Shown: positions 36,360 to 46,204 of the stretch, one piece after another
Numbering within the stretch: position 1 is the first letter of the stretch
Layout: the number at the start of each line of letters is the position of its first letter
From: Microvirga lupini
GTDB taxonomy: Bacteria; Pseudomonadota; Alphaproteobacteria; Rhizobiales; Beijerinckiaceae
Length of the DNA stretch: 64,000 nt
Direction of reading: 5' to 3'
Assembly (NCBI RefSeq): GCF_014191055.1
Contig: NZ_JACHWB010000003.1
Location: 620,066-684,065 of the forward strand
Position numbers and translations under genes: made by a program
The notes under the pieces: generated by a model
The model's database searches: none
Told to the model about the DNA's origin: nothing
The model's input: only the letters and a program-made list of their open reading frames with translations

Positions 36360-37349
36360 ATGAGTAGGAGCGAACGCCCGAGCGAGGACAGCCTCATCGC
36401 GCGATTCTTCGCTCCCATCGCCGGAGAAGGCGGCCTTGGTCTCAAGGACGATGCGGCCCGCCTGACGCCGACGCCAAGTCACGACCTCGTCCTCACGACG
36501 GATGCCCTGGTCGAGCGGGTCCATTTCCTTCCCGAAGATGCGCCCGGCTCCATCGCCCGCAAGGCGCTGGGCGTGAACGTTTCCGATCTCGCCGCCAAAG
36601 GCGCAGATCCCGCCGGCTTCCTCCTGAGCCTTGCATTGCCCGATAGCTGGACAGAGAGCTGGCTCGCCGATTTCGCGGTCGGGCTCGGACAAGCCTCCCG
36701 CGATTTTTCCTGCCCCCTCCTCGGGGGTGATACGGTGAAGGCGAGGGGGGCGCTGACCCTGTCGGTCACCGCCGTGGGTCAGGTGCCGACCGGGCGCATG
36801 GTCCAACGCACCACGGCCCAGGCGGGCGATCTCGTCTGCGTCACCGGGATCATCGGCGATGCGGCCCTAGGGCTCAAGCTCCGCGCCGCGCCGGCCTGGA
36901 GCAACGATCTCTCGCCCGACGAGAAAGCCCATCTCGCCGACCGCTATCTCCACCCGCAGCCCCGCTACCGGCTCGCCGCCGCCCTGCGCGACCACGCGAG
37001 CGCCGCCATGGATGTCTCGGACGGGCTTGCGGGCGATCTCGCCAAGATGATGCGGGCCAGCGGCGTCTCGGCCGTGGTCGAGGCGGACCGGGTACCGCTG
37101 TCGGCTGCAGTCGCCAAAGCCGTCCAGACGTCCTCGGACCTTCTTGATGTGGCCCTCACCGGCGGCGACGATTACGAGATTCTCTGCACGGTCCCGGAAA
37201 AGGCCCTCGACAGTTTTCGACAGGAGGCCGATAGGATCGGGATCCCCCTGTCCGTCATCGGCCGAGTCGTCTCAGGGCACGACCGGCCGGTCTTTCGGAT
37301 GAACGGTCTCGAAAGACGCTACGATGTCGGCTCCTACCAGCATTTCTGA
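36360..37349 (+). CDS. thiL: Thiamine-monophosphate kinase
   Basis: A 329-residue PurM-fold kinase that makes thiamine diphosphate from the monophosphate. Motifs are GLKDDAARL, LTTDALVERVHFLPEDAP, VNVSDLAAKGADP, LLGGDTVKARG and MDVSDGLAGDLAKM. Length is usual. The 3' end overlaps the next gene by 26 nt in another frame. Confidence 0.95.
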   Translation: MSRSERPSEDSLIARFFAPIAGEGGLGLKDDAARLTPTPSHDLVLTTDALVERVHFLPEDAPGSIARKALGVNVSDLAAKGADPAGFLLSLALPDSWTESWLADFAVGLGQASRDFSCPLLGGDTVKARGALTLSVTAVGQVPTGRMVQRTTAQAGDLVCVTGIIGDAALGLKLRAAPAWSNDLSPDEKAHLADRYLHPQPRYRLAAALRDHASAAMDVSDGLAGDLAKMMRASGVSAVVEADRVPLSAAVAKAVQTSSDLLDVALTGGDDYEILCTVPEKALDSFRQEADRIGIPLSVIGRVVSGHDRPVFRMNGLERRYDVGSYQHF

Positions 37350-38562
37350 TACCTCCTTCCAGGCTCCTTCCAGCGACAGCATCGCCAAACACAACGCCGT
37401 GGTGCTGGCCGCTGCCATGGCGCTGGGCGGCTCGAGCCCCGCGATCGTCGTTTCGCTCGGCGGCCTCGTCGGACAGGCGCTCGCCTCGAACAAGGAGCTG
37501 GCGACCCTTCCCGTGAGCCTGCTCAATCTCGGGCTGGCCCTCGGCACCATCCCGGCCGCCATGCTGATGCGCAAGGCGGGACGCCGCACCGGCTATGTCG
37601 TCGGGGCAGGCATCGGTCTCCTGGGCGGCTGCCTCGCAGCCTTCGGCATCGCCTCCTACAGCTTCGTGCTCTTCTGCCTTGGCACCCTGATCATCGGCAG
37701 CTATGGCTCCTTCAACCAGAGCTACCGCTTTGCCGCGACCGATGCGGCCTCCGAGGCCTTCAAGCCGAGGGCGATCTCCTGGGTCATGACCGGCGGGCTG
37801 ATTGCCGGCGTGGTCGGGCCGCAGACCGTCATCTGGACCCGGGATGCCGTTCAGGCTGCCCCCTTCGCCGGAGCCTTCCTGGGGCAGGCGGCACTTGCCT
37901 TCCTGTCCATGATCGTCGTGTGGTTCCTTCGGCCTGCGCCGGTGAGCGTTGCCTCCACGACGGCAGGGGGCGGCAGGCCTTTGCTCGAAATCGTGCGGCA
38001 GCCCCGGTTCATCGTGGCAGCCGTCACGGGGCTGGTGTCATACAGCCTGATGACCTTCATGATGACGTCGGCCCCGCTGGCGATGATCGGCTGCGGCCAT
38101 TCGGTCGGAGCCGCTGCGCTCGGCATCCAGTGGCATATCCTGGCCATGTTCGGCCCGAGCTTCTTCACCGGACGCCTGATCTCCCGATACGGCAAGGGGC
38201 CAGTGACCGCCGTTGGACTCGTGCTGATCGCTATCTCCGCCGTAATCGGGCTGTCGGGCATCACCATCGCCCATTTCTGGATCACGCTGATCCTGCTCGG
38301 CCTTGGCTGGAACTTCGGCTTCATCGGAGCCACGTCCCTGGTGACCGACTGCTATCGTCCCGAAGAACGCGCCAAAGTCCAGGCGGCGAACGACTTCCTG
38401 ATCTTCGGCTCGGTTGCCCTGGCCTCGTTCTCCTCCGGGAAGCTTTTGAGCGCCGGCGGATGGGAGAGCGTGAACTGGATGGTCTTCCCCCCTGTTGTCG
38501 TCGCCCTAGCTCTTCTAGCTTGGCAGCAAAAGGCCAAGGTGATCGTACCCGCTAAAGTATAA
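37324..38562 (+). CDS. MFS transporter
   Basis: A 412-residue major facilitator protein with 12 predicted membrane helices in two halves. The loop after helix 2 carries the partial signature MLMRKAGRRTGYVVGAGIG, and the pseudo-repeat SRYGKGPVTAVGLVLIAIS lies in the second half. Substrate is unknown. It begins inside the thiL 3' end (26-nt overlap), so it rides on the riboflavin/thiamine transcript. The overlapping ATG at 37324 has only a weak ribosome site. Confidence 0.85.
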   Translation: MSAPTSISDTSFQAPSSDSIAKHNAVVLAAAMALGGSSPAIVVSLGGLVGQALASNKELATLPVSLLNLGLALGTIPAAMLMRKAGRRTGYVVGAGIGLLGGCLAAFGIASYSFVLFCLGTLIIGSYGSFNQSYRFAATDAASEAFKPRAISWVMTGGLIAGVVGPQTVIWTRDAVQAAPFAGAFLGQAALAFLSMIVVWFLRPAPVSVASTTAGGGRPLLEIVRQPRFIVAAVTGLVSYSLMTFMMTSAPLAMIGCGHSVGAAALGIQWHILAMFGPSFFTGRLISRYGKGPVTAVGLVLIAISAVIGLSGITIAHFWITLILLGLGWNFGFIGATSLVTDCYRPEERAKVQAANDFLIFGSVALASFSSGKLLSAGGWESVNWMVFPPVVVALALLAWQQKAKVIVPAKV

Positions 38563-38647
38563 AGGTCTTCCTGTGGGTTCTTTCCGCAGGATTGTTGCGA
38601 ACTGCCTAGTTTTTTGCCACCAAATATGAAGTTCGCTGGGGGTAGGG

Positions 38648-38684
38648 GCCGCTCAAGGCCAGAAAACGAGCCTTGAGGAGCGGC
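38648..38684 (+). terminator. Terminator-like hairpin between the MFS gene and hppA
   Basis: GCCGCTC-AAGGC (38648-38659) pairs with GCCTT-gag-GAGCGGC (38670-38684) with a 3-nt bulge, followed by TTTCTGCTTTCC. It ends only 27 nt before the hppA start, so it is either the end of the upstream transcript or an attenuator in the hppA leader. Confidence 0.6.
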
Positions 38685-38711
38685 TTTCTGCTTTCCCATA
38701 ACAAGGATGGC

Positions 38712-40838
38712 ATGATGGCACTCACCCTAATTATCTTGGGCGGGCTTCTTTCGATTGCGTATGGCTTCTGGGCCATCAGCGATGTGATGAAGCGGGACGC
38801 CGGTTCTCAGCGTATGCAGGAAATTGCCGGGGCAATTGCCGAAGGCGCGAAGGCTTATCTGCGCAGGCAGTATTTTACGATTTCGATTGTCGGCATCGTT
38901 CTATTCGTCGTGATTGCCTACTTCCTCGGCATCAGGGTCGCCATCGGTTTCGCTATCGGGGCCATTCTTTCAGGCGTTGCCGGCTTCATCGGCATGAACG
39001 TCTCCGTTCGCGCCAATGTTCGTACGGCCCAGGCTGCAACCCAGTCTCTTGGCGGCGGCCTCGACGTGGCCTTCAAGGCGGGTGCCGTTACGGGGATGCT
39101 CGTCGCCGGCCTCGCCCTGCTCGGCGTCGCTCTCTACTACGGCTATCTCACCCGCATCGACGGATTGGCTCCGTCAGACCGTGTGGTCATCGACAGCCTT
39201 GTGGCCTTGGGCTTCGGCGCTTCGCTGATCTCCATCTTCGCCCGTCTCGGCGGCGGCATCTTCACCAAGGGCGCCGACGTGGGCGGCGATCTCGTGGGCA
39301 AGGTCGAAGCCGGCATTCCGGAGGACGATCCGCGCAATCCCGCCACCATCGCCGACAACGTGGGCGACAATGTCGGCGACTGCGCCGGCATGGCGGCCGA
39401 CCTGTTCGAGACCTATGCGGTGACCGTGGTGGCCACCATGGTTCTCGCGGCGATCTTCTTCGCCGGTCAGGCGAATCTCGACACCATGCTGATGTATCCG
39501 CTCGGTATCGGCGCGGCCTGCATCGTGACCTCGATCCTCGGCACCTTTTTCGTCAAGCTCGGTCAGAACGAGTCCATCATGGGCGCGCTCTACAAGGGGT
39601 TGATCGTCACCGGCGTTCTGTCTGCCATCGCCATCGGTCTTGTGACCTGGCAGATGATCGGCTTCGGACAGATCACGGGATCCGAGTTCACCGGTCAGTC
39701 GCTGTTCTGGTGCGCAATCATCGGTCTGGCCGTGACGGCGCTGATCGTGGTCATCACCGAGTACTATACCGGTGTCGGCTTCCGCCCGGTGCGGTCGATC
39801 GCCCAGTCCTCGGTGACGGGTCACGGCACGAATGTGATCCAGGGCCTCGCGGTCTCGCTGGAATCCACCGCGCTCCCAACCATCGTCATCATCGCAGGCA
39901 TCGTCGTGGCCTTCAAGCTGGCCGGCCTGTTCGGCATTGCCATTGCGGTGACGGCGATGCTGGGCGTTGCGGGCATGATCGTGGCTCTCGACGCCTTCGG
40001 TCCGGTGACGGACAACGCGGGCGGTATCGCCGAAATGGCCGGTCTGCCGAAGGAGGTCCGCAAGTCCACGGACGCTCTCGACGCGGTCGGCAACACCACC
40101 AAGGCGGTGACGAAGGGCTATGCCATCGGCTCCGCAGGTCTCGGCGCCCTGGTGCTCTTTGCTGCCTATACCTCGGACCTGAACTACTTCACCCAGAACG
40201 CGGCGCAATATCCGTATTTCCAGGGCGTGGCTCCGAACTTCTCCCTGACCAATCCCTACGTGGTGGTCGGGCTTCTGTTCGGCGGCCTCATTCCCTTCCT
40301 CTTCGGCGGCATCGCCATGACGGCCGTGGGCCGTGCGGCGGGTTCCGTGGTCGAGGAGGTGCGCCGCCAGTTCCGCGAGAGGCCCGGCATCATGGCTGGC
40401 ACGGATCGTCCCGATTACGGACGCGCCGTCGACATGCTGACCCGGGCGGCGATCAAGGAAATGATCGTGCCATCGCTGCTGCCGGTGCTGGCCCCGATCG
40501 TGACCTACTTCGTGGTCTACTGGGTGGCAGGCAAGTCCGAAGCGTTCTCCGCTGTGGGCGCCATGCTGCTCGGCGTGATCGTCACGGGCCTCTTCGTCGC
40601 CATCTCGATGACCTCGGGCGGCGGCGCCTGGGACAATGCCAAGAAGTCCTTCGAGGACGGATTCACGGATGCCTCCGGCACCACCCATCACAAGGGCTCG
40701 GACGCTCACAAGGCCTCCGTCACCGGCGACACTGTCGGCGACCCCTACAAGGACACGGCAGGCCCTGCCGTGAATCCGGCGATCAAGATCACCAACATCA
40801 TCGCCCTGCTTCTCCTGGCCATCCTGGCGCATTCCTGA
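38712..40838 (+). CDS. hppA: K+-independent H+-translocating membrane pyrophosphatase
   Basis: A 708-residue pump with about 16 membrane helices that couples pyrophosphate hydrolysis to proton export. The catalytic loop [20 protein letters not shown] and [20 protein letters not shown] hold the Mg-PPi Asp residues. The determinant of potassium dependence reads GNTTKA with Lys at about residue 464, where K+-dependent enzymes have Ala, so it should be the K+-independent class. Start at 38712 with AAGGATGG upstream; the next Met at 38715 is an alternative. It is a single-gene unit with a strong terminator. Confidence 0.97.
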   Translation: MMALTLIILGGLLSIAYGFWAISDVMKRDAGSQRMQEIAGAIAEGAKAYLRRQYFTISIVGIVLFVVIAYFLGIRVAIGFAIGAILSGVAGFIGMNVSVRANVRTAQAATQSLGGGLDVAFKAGAVTGMLVAGLALLGVALYYGYLTRIDGLAPSDRVVIDSLVALGFGASLISIFARLGGGIFTKGADVGGDLVGKVEAGIPEDDPRNPATIADNVGDNVGDCAGMAADLFETYAVTVVATMVLAAIFFAGQANLDTMLMYPLGIGAACIVTSILGTFFVKLGQNESIMGALYKGLIVTGVLSAIAIGLVTWQMIGFGQITGSEFTGQSLFWCAIIGLAVTALIVVITEYYTGVGFRPVRSIAQSSVTGHGTNVIQGLAVSLESTALPTIVIIAGIVVAFKLAGLFGIAIAVTAMLGVAGMIVALDAFGPVTDNAGGIAEMAGLPKEVRKSTDALDAVGNTTKAVTKGYAIGSAGLGALVLFAAYTSDLNYFTQNAAQYPYFQGVAPNFSLTNPYVVVGLLFGGLIPFLFGGIAMTAVGRAAGSVVEEVRRQFRERPGIMAGTDRPDYGRAVDMLTRAAIKEMIVPSLLPVLAPIVTYFVVYWVAGKSEAFSAVGAMLLGVIVTGLFVAISMTSGGGAWDNAKKSFEDGFTDASGTTHHKGSDAHKASVTGDTVGDPYKDTAGPAVNPAIKITNIIALLLLAILAHS

Positions 40839-40863
40839 GAAGCCAAGAAACTCTAAGCCTCAT

Positions 40864-40896
40864 GGCCCCGCGGTCGTCCCGCGGGGCCTTTTCTTT
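40864..40896 (+). terminator. Terminator after hppA
   Basis: A perfect 10-bp stem GGCCCCGCGG (40864-40873) with 40879-40888, followed by TTTTCTTT (40889-40896). Confidence 0.93.
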
Positions 40897-40907
40897 GATG
40901 ACCGCCG

Positions 40908-40941
40908 AAAAACGAAAATGGCCGGGTCCAAGCCCGGCCAT
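40908..40941 (-). terminator. Terminator after bamE, built from the GGCCGGGC palindrome
   Basis: On the minus strand a 9-bp stem ATGGCCGGG (40918-40926 with 40933-40941) is followed by TTTTCGTTTTT. Its core matches the palindromes at 22730 and 50750, so a repeat of that family has been used as a terminator here. Confidence 0.85.
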
Positions 40942-40963
40942 CGCAAAGCAGTGTCGGTTCTGT

Positions 40964-41422
40964 TTAGGTCCCGAACGGGTTGAAGCTGCCCACGCCGCGG
41001 AAGAGCTGGCCGATGAAGCTCGACTCTTCGCCGCCGGCCGGAGTGGTGCGGCTGATGAAATCGAAGACACGGCCATCCTGCAGGCCGTAGAGCGCCACAC
41101 GCTCGACCCGCAGACCGCTGTCGAAATAAACCGCCGTGATCTGCTGATCGACCACCTGCTCGCCCATGAACTGCAGGGAGCGGCGGGACTTCTGGCTGAT
41201 GTAGTACCAGTTCCGGTTGCCCACGGTAGACACGGTCGAGGGCGTTCCGAGGGTCTGCAGAACCTGCTCGGCGCTCATCCCCTTCTTCACCTGAGAGATG
41301 GCACGCTCATCCACCACGTAGCCACGCTGGAACTCCTCGCCCACGCCGGTGCAGGCGGCCAGGGACGAGACGAGAACAGTTGCGGCAGCCAGGCGCACCA
41401 AAAGAGGATGATATCGACGCAT
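40964..41422 (-). CDS. bamE: Outer membrane assembly lipoprotein BamE
   Basis: A 152-residue lipoprotein (SmpA/OmlA family) of the beta-barrel assembly machinery. The signal peptide ends in the lipobox LAAC with Cys24. The family core ISQVKKGMSAEQVLQTLGTPS is followed by NRNWYYISQ and the beta segment ITAVYFDSGLRVERV. The C-terminal Phe/Gly-rich tail of about 20 residues is longer than in E. coli. It is divergent from the bc1 chaperone gene, with 103 nt between them. Confidence 0.93.
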   Translation of the reverse strand: MRRYHPLLVRLAAATVLVSSLAACTGVGEEFQRGYVVDERAISQVKKGMSAEQVLQTLGTPSTVSTVGNRNWYYISQKSRRSLQFMGEQVVDQQITAVYFDSGLRVERVALYGLQDGRVFDFISRTTPAGGEESSFIGQLFRGVGSFNPFGT

Positions 41423-41525
41423 CGTACGGTTCTTCCAGAAATGCGGCGCGGATAAGCTTGCGCCTATGGACCGTGATGGCGTAACCCGAGGCTACGATTT
41501 TGACAAGCTTTGGAAGGGCAGGGCT

Positions 41526-42068
41526 GTGATCTTCAGTCTCTTCCGCAAGGATCCCCGGCGCACAATCATCGCGACGCTCTACAAGAGAGTTGCGACTGCA
41601 TCCCGTGAGCCAGGGCTCTACGCGTCGCTCGGCATCCCGGACACCCTCGAGGGGCGGTTCGAGGCTCTGTCGCTCCATATGATCCTGCTGCTCAGGGCCC
41701 TGCGCGACCTGCCGCCGCCGGCTGACGAGGTGGCCAAGGACCTGACCGACGCCTTTTTCCGGGACATGGATGCGTCCTTGAGGGAAATGGGCGTGGGTGA
41801 CACGGTCGTGCCGAAGCGCATGAAGAAGATTGCCGAATCCTTCTTTGGGCGGGCTCAAGCCTACGACGGGCCGCTCAACGATTCCGACGAGGCGGGTCTT
41901 GCATCGGCTCTCGGCCGGAATGCCTATGGCAGCGAGGCACCGGCGACTGCCCTCGCGCGTTATGCCCTGGCGGCCGACCAGAAGCTCAAGGCTGGCAGCC
42001 TTGACGCGCTTCTGGACACGGGTCCGGTTTTTCCCAAGCCCGAAGCCTTCGGAAAGGAGGGCGCGTGA
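41526..42068 (+). CDS. Ubiquinol-cytochrome c chaperone family protein
   Basis: A 180-residue protein of the Cbp3/UQCC1 family, linked in mitochondria to cytochrome b synthesis and bc1 assembly. Typical segments are MIFSLFRKDPRRTIIATLYK, YASLGIPDTLEGRFEALSLH and VGDTVVPKRMKKIAESFFGR. The start is the GTG at 41526 (GGAAGG upstream; family members begin MIFxLFRK); the frame is open to 41466. Its stop overlaps the next gene. The bc1 operon is not in this window. Confidence 0.85.
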   Translation: MIFSLFRKDPRRTIIATLYKRVATASREPGLYASLGIPDTLEGRFEALSLHMILLLRALRDLPPPADEVAKDLTDAFFRDMDASLREMGVGDTVVPKRMKKIAESFFGRAQAYDGPLNDSDEAGLASALGRNAYGSEAPATALARYALAADQKLKAGSLDALLDTGPVFPKPEAFGKEGA

Positions 42069-42583
42069 TGACACCCGAAACCGTAGGGCCATTGTCGCGG
42101 CTCATCGATGTCATGAAGATCCCTCCGCGGGGGCAGGACGTGCATGTGGAAGCAACCGCCGAGGAATGCGCCGCCCTTGCGCAGGATTTCGGGCTTCCTG
42201 GGATTCAGTCGCTCAGCGGCGACTATCATTTGAAGACCTCGGCCAAGGGAATTCACGTTACAGGAGTCGTGAAGGCTTCGATCACCCAGATCTGCGTCAT
42301 GACCCTGGACCCCTTCGATTCCGCCATCGAGGAGGAGGTGGAGGTCGACTTCGCCGAGCCTTCGGGCATGCCGGCCGAACCGCCGACGGATATCAACGAG
42401 TATGAGCCCCCGGATGAGATCGTGAACGGCCAGATCGACCTGGGCGCCCTCACGGCCGAGTTCCTGGCGCTCGGGCTCGACCCTTACCCGCGTAAGCCCG
42501 GGGTCGATTTCAACTACCGGGATCCTTCCGATGAAAAGGATTCGCCCTTTGCGGCCCTGAACAAGCTGAGGGAAGGCAAGTAG
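42068..42583 (+). CDS. yceD: DUF177/YceD family protein
   Basis: A 171-residue protein of the DUF177 (YceD) family, linked in plants and bacteria to 23S rRNA accumulation. Two of the core features are seen: the VTGVVKASITQICVMTLDPF Cys segment and the acidic strand IEEEVEVDF followed by DIVNGQIDLGALTAEFLAL-like sequence. The usual rpmF does not follow; plsX does, as in other members of this order. AAGGAGG precedes a GTG at 42065 and the ATG at 42068; the ATG gives better spacing. Confidence 0.88.
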   Translation: MTPETVGPLSRLIDVMKIPPRGQDVHVEATAEECAALAQDFGLPGIQSLSGDYHLKTSAKGIHVTGVVKASITQICVMTLDPFDSAIEEEVEVDFAEPSGMPAEPPTDINEYEPPDEIVNGQIDLGALTAEFLALGLDPYPRKPGVDFNYRDPSDEKDSPFAALNKLREGK

Positions 42584-42725
42584 AGAGCTGTTTTGGAGGC
42601 TCTTGCGTGATGGCTTGCGCCTCCCGCTGACCACTTCCAGGCAGTTCAGAATTCAGTTGCGGAGCCTCCGCAAACCGCTATTTTCCGCACCCTGTTGAAT
42701 GACTTAAAAGAAAGAACAACCGTTC

Positions 42726-43760
42726 ATGCCGAAGCCGGTGCGTATTTCGCTTGATGCGATGGGGGGCGACCATGGTCCATCCGTCGTGATCCCAGGCGCT
42801 GCCTTGGCCTTGGAGCGTCACCCCGACCTGCGCTTCCTGATGTTCGGCAACGAGACGGTGATCGCGCCTCTGTTGGATGCGCACCCCCGGCTGAAGGCGG
42901 CCACGGAGCTGCGGCATACCGAGATGGCTATCTCCATGGACGAGAAGCCCAGCCAGGCCATCCGGATGGGGCGGGGCAAATCCTCCATGTGGCGCGCCGT
43001 GCAGGCCGTTCGTGACGGCGAGGCGGATGCTGCGGTCTCGGCCGGCAACACCGGAGCTCTCATGGCGACCGCCAAGGTCTGCTTGAAGACAATGGCGCAT
43101 ATCGAGCGCCCGGCAATCGCTGCCATGTGGCCGACCATGCGCGGCGAGAGCATCGTGCTCGATGTGGGAGCGACGATCGGTGCCGATGCGGGACATCTGG
43201 TCGATATGGCCATCATGGGCGCTGCCATGGCCCGGATCGTCTTTGATCTCGAACGCCCGACCGTCGGGCTCCTCAATGTCGGAACGGAGGAGATCAAGGG
43301 GATCGAGGCGGTCAAGGAGGCCGGTCGGATCCTCAAGGAGACGAGCCTCCCGAATCTCGACTATCGCGGCTTCGTCGAAGGGGACGATATCGGCAAGGGA
43401 ACCGTCGATGTGGTGGTCACCGAGGGATTCACGGGCAACATCGCCCTCAAGACCGCCGAAGGCACCGCCAAGCAGATCGGCCAGTATCTCCGCTCGGCCA
43501 TGAGCCGGACTCTGATGGCCAAGATCGGCTACCTTTTCGCGAAACAGGCTTTTAACGCTCTCCGGGACAAGATGGACCCCCGCAAGGTCAATGGCGGCGT
43601 GTTCCTGGGCCTTGAAGGGGTTGTGGTGAAAAGCCACGGCGGAACCGACGATCTCGGCTTCGCCAGCGCCATCGATGTCGCTTATGACATGGCGCACTTC
43701 GAATTGATGAACACCATCCGGAGCATGCTCGATCATGATCCGGTCGGGCAGACTGCTTAG
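42726..43760 (+). CDS. plsX: Phosphate acyltransferase PlsX
   Basis: A 344-residue enzyme that converts acyl-ACP to acyl-phosphate for phospholipid synthesis. Motifs are [42 protein letters not shown] and the C-terminal [20 protein letters not shown]. Length is usual. It is followed by a palindrome pair and then fabH. Confidence 0.97.
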   Translation: MPKPVRISLDAMGGDHGPSVVIPGAALALERHPDLRFLMFGNETVIAPLLDAHPRLKAATELRHTEMAISMDEKPSQAIRMGRGKSSMWRAVQAVRDGEADAAVSAGNTGALMATAKVCLKTMAHIERPAIAAMWPTMRGESIVLDVGATIGADAGHLVDMAIMGAAMARIVFDLERPTVGLLNVGTEEIKGIEAVKEAGRILKETSLPNLDYRGFVEGDDIGKGTVDVVVTEGFTGNIALKTAEGTAKQIGQYLRSAMSRTLMAKIGYLFAKQAFNALRDKMDPRKVNGGVFLGLEGVVVKSHGGTDDLGFASAIDVAYDMAHFELMNTIRSMLDHDPVGQTA

Positions 43761-43837
43761 AGCATGTGCATGCTCGTAACTTTTTGGAATAGCATGATCT
43801 TTTCGGGCAACCGGCTCCCCGTCGTCCGGATCATGCT
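43760..43837. repeat. Paired palindromes between plsX and fabH
   Basis: GAGCATG-TG-CATGCTC (43760-43775) begins on the last base of the plsX stop. Then AGCATGATC (43791-43799) pairs with GATCATGCT (43829-43837) around a loop containing CGGGCAACCGG. The latter resembles the repeat at 25627-25674. Together they fill nearly all of the plsX-fabH gap. Confidence 0.75.
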
Positions 43838-43852
43838 GTAGGAAGGCGCATC

Positions 43853-44830
43853 TTGAAACGCACCCGTTCCATCGTACGCGGCATCGGCTCCTATCTGCCG
43901 AGGCGCAAGCTGACGAACCAGGATCTCGAGAAGCTGGTGGACACCTCTCACGATTGGATCGTGCAGCGGACCGGCATCGAAGAGCGGTACATCGCCGATG
44001 ACGATGAGACCACGTCGGTTCTCGGCATCAAGGCCGCCGAGGCGGCGCTTGCCGATGCCGGGCTTACGGCCAATGACATCGATCTGGTCATCTGCGCCAC
44101 GTCGACCCCCGACTATACCTTTCCGTCGACGGCAACCATGATCCAGACCGGCATCGGCATGACGCACGGTGCCGCCTTCGATCTGCAGGCGGTCTGCACG
44201 GGCTTCGTTTATGCGGTGGCCACTGCGGACAAGTTCCTGCAATCCGGCTCGCATAAGCGCGCTCTTGTGGTGGGAGCCGAGACTTTCTCTCGGATTCTGG
44301 ATTGGAACGACCGGACCACCTGCGTGCTCTTCGGTGACGGCGCGGGTGCCCTCGTGCTCGAAGCCCAGGAGGGGGAGGGTACCTCCGCAGACCGTGGGGT
44401 CCTCACGTCCCATCTCCGCTCCGATGGGCGCTACCGGGACAAGCTCTACGTGGATGGCGGCCCTGGTTCCACGAAGACCACCGGGGTGCTCAAGATGGAG
44501 GGCCGCGAGGTCTTCAGGTTCGCCGTCGGCATGGTGGCCGACGTGGTTCAGGACGCCTTCAGGGCGACGGGTACGAGCGCCGAGGAGCTGGACTGGTTCG
44601 TGCCGCACCAGGCCAACCGGCGTATCATCACGGCAAGCGCCGACAAGCTCGGGATCGCTCAGGAGAAGGTCGTCATTACCGTCAACAAGCACGGGAATAC
44701 CTCGGCCGCTTCGATCCCGCTCGCTCTTGATGCTGCCCGGAAGGATGGCCGGATCAAGGACGGCGACCTCGTGATGATCGAGGCAATCGGGGGTGGCTTC
44801 ACCTGGGGAAGCGCCTTGATCCGCTGGTAG
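43853..44830 (+). CDS. fabH: Beta-ketoacyl-ACP synthase III
   Basis: A 325-residue thiolase-fold enzyme that starts fatty acid synthesis from acetyl-CoA and malonyl-ACP. The catalytic triad is Cys115 ([11 protein letters not shown]), His252 (VPHQANRRI) and Asn282 ([10 protein letters not shown]). The start codon is TTG at 43853, with AGGAAGG 7-8 nt upstream and no ATG nearby. Length is usual. Confidence 0.97.
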   Translation: MKRTRSIVRGIGSYLPRRKLTNQDLEKLVDTSHDWIVQRTGIEERYIADDDETTSVLGIKAAEAALADAGLTANDIDLVICATSTPDYTFPSTATMIQTGIGMTHGAAFDLQAVCTGFVYAVATADKFLQSGSHKRALVVGAETFSRILDWNDRTTCVLFGDGAGALVLEAQEGEGTSADRGVLTSHLRSDGRYRDKLYVDGGPGSTKTTGVLKMEGREVFRFAVGMVADVVQDAFRATGTSAEELDWFVPHQANRRIITASADKLGIAQEKVVITVNKHGNTSAASIPLALDAARKDGRIKDGDLVMIEAIGGGFTWGSALIRW

Positions 44831-44879
44831 CGGCGAGACAATTCAACTCTGGTGGTATCGGTCAGTCGTACCTTGGCGG

Positions 44880-44908
44880 TTGACCGTAGGGAGCCATCTG
44901 CATAGCGT
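44880..44908 (+). promoter_or_regulatory. Predicted promoter of ihfA
   Basis: The -35 box is TTGACC (44880-44885), the spacer is 17 nt and the -10 box is TAGCGT (44903-44908), 48 nt before the ihfA ATG. Confidence 0.45.
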
Positions 44909-44919
44909 CGTTAACGACG
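44906..44919. promoter_or_regulatory. Perfect 14-bp palindrome at the ihfA start site
   Basis: CGTCGTTAACGACG is perfectly symmetric and covers the end of the -10 box and the predicted transcription start, an operator-like position. Confidence 0.5.
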
Positions 44920-44955
44920 ACAAGACCAACGAACTCAAGTGCGCTGGGGAGCTCA

Positions 44956-45267
44956 ATGGCTGGCAAAACGATAACGAGAGCGGATCTGAGCGAGGCAGTC
45001 TACCAGAAGGTAGGCCTGTCGCGGACCGAATCGGCTGAGCTGGTGGAGCGGGTCTTAGGCGAAATCTGCGACTCTCTGGCAGCGGGCGAGACCGTCAAGC
45101 TGTCCTCCTTCGGCTCGTTCATCGTGCGCAGCAAGGGAGAGCGAGTCGGCCGCAACCCCAAGACCGGGGTCGAGGTTCCGATCGACCCACGCCGGGTCAT
45201 GGTCTTCAAGCCTTCGAACGTCTTGAAGGCTCATATCAATGGTGAGACCTTCGAAGGCGAGGATTGA
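44956..45267 (+). CDS. ihfA: Integration host factor subunit alpha
   Basis: A 103-residue DNA-bending protein of the HU/IHF family. [20 protein letters not shown] and the arm [16 protein letters not shown] with the minor-groove Pro are present; the C-terminal [12 protein letters not shown] and N-terminal [19 protein letters not shown] favour the alpha subunit. It is followed by the MerR gene, the usual order. Confidence 0.95.
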   Translation: MAGKTITRADLSEAVYQKVGLSRTESAELVERVLGEICDSLAAGETVKLSSFGSFIVRSKGERVGRNPKTGVEVPIDPRRVMVFKPSNVLKAHINGETFEGED

Positions 45268-45287
45268 TCCGGATGGCGAGCGGCGTC

Positions 45288-45788
45288 ATGGACAAGAGCC
45301 CCGACGCATTCCGCACGATCAGCGAGGTCGCCGACGATCTCGATGTACCCCAGCATGTGCTGCGCTTCTGGGAGACAAGGTTCAATCACATCAAGCCTCT
45401 CAAGCGGGGAGGCGGTCGCCGCTACTACCGTCCCGATGACATCGACCTGCTCAAGGGGATCCGACATCTTCTTTATGGCGAAGGCTATACGATCAAGGGT
45501 GTTCAGCGGATCCTGAAGGAGGAGGGTGTTCGCTTCGTCCAGGGGATCGGCCGGGGGGAGCAAACCCTTGCTGAGCTTCATCCCGAGCGCGATATTGCGC
45601 ACCCCGATGAGAGTGGTTCGATCCCCGAGGGTTTACTGCCCGAAGAAGACGAACTGCCGCCTCCGCCACAACGTGAACTGTCGCGGGAAGCACTCCGCGG
45701 TCTTCAAGGCGCTCTGGAGGAACTCTATGAGTGCGACCGGGTGCTCACCTCCTTGAGGAGCCCTGGGGATGTTGCTGCGGTGGAATAG
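45288..45788 (+). CDS. MerR family transcriptional regulator
   Basis: A 166-residue protein with an N-terminal MerR winged helix ([35 protein letters not shown]) and an acidic, Pro-rich C-terminus without metal-binding Cys. The ihfA-merR pairing is widely kept; its function is not known to me. The frame is open from a TTG at 45264 overlapping the ihfA stop. I use the ATG at 45288 because family members begin [11 protein letters not shown]. Confidence 0.88.
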   Translation: MDKSPDAFRTISEVADDLDVPQHVLRFWETRFNHIKPLKRGGGRRYYRPDDIDLLKGIRHLLYGEGYTIKGVQRILKEEGVRFVQGIGRGEQTLAELHPERDIAHPDESGSIPEGLLPEEDELPPPPQRELSREALRGLQGALEELYECDRVLTSLRSPGDVAAVE

Positions 45789-45883
45789 CCGCTTGTCAGC
45801 CAGCCCGATGCGGCTTTGGCTTGCAATCCGGCCTGCATGACAGCTGTTTTGGTAGAGCAATGGAAAATGAAAGCTTTGCACCC

Positions 45884-45912
45884 TTGACAGGGGGATGGGG
45901 GGCTCTTAAACC
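45884..45912 (+). promoter_or_regulatory. Promoter of the tRNA-Asp gene
   Basis: A consensus -35 TTGACA (45884-45889), a 17-nt spacer and -10 TAAACC (45907-45912), 29 nt before the mature tRNA 5' end. The spacer is a G-run of the kind found ahead of stable RNA genes. Confidence 0.7.
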
Positions 45913-45941
45913 GCACCCACACCGCTTCGGCGGTCCAATGC

Positions 45942-46018
45942 GCGGGCGTAGCTCAGTCGGTTAGAGTGCCGGCCTGTCACGCCGGAGGTCGCGGGTTCGA
46001 GCCCCGTCGCCCGCGCCA
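45942..46018 (+). tRNA. tRNA-Asp (anticodon GTC)
   Basis: A 77-nt cloverleaf. The acceptor GCGGGCG pairs with CGCCCGC; the anticodon stem CCGGC/GCCGG frames GTC at 45976-45978; the T arm is GCGGGTTCGAGCCCCGT. CCA is encoded at 46016-46018. It has its own promoter. Confidence 0.98.
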
Positions 46019-46204
46019 CTTCTCCCCTTCTCAAGAATCTAGAACTCAGACGGATCCTGCGGGTTCGTGTTGCTGTCGCTGGCGTATCGTCACCGATGGT
46101 TTGCCGCCAAGCGGCACTTTTGCCCAAGCTATGCATTCTCTCTCCACTTTGGAATCGTTTGGCGAAGCTGGACGTTATCAGGAGAAATACGAGAGGCTTG
46201 CTTC

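Noticed and set aside
39174-40832. A 552-codon open frame opposite hppA
   Set aside because: hppA is certain on the plus strand; the antisense product has no fold or ribosome site and mirrors its codon bias.
45942-46204. Integrated element at the tRNA-Asp 3' end
   Set aside because: No integrase and no direct repeat of the tRNA tail were found downstream; the following genes look chromosomal.
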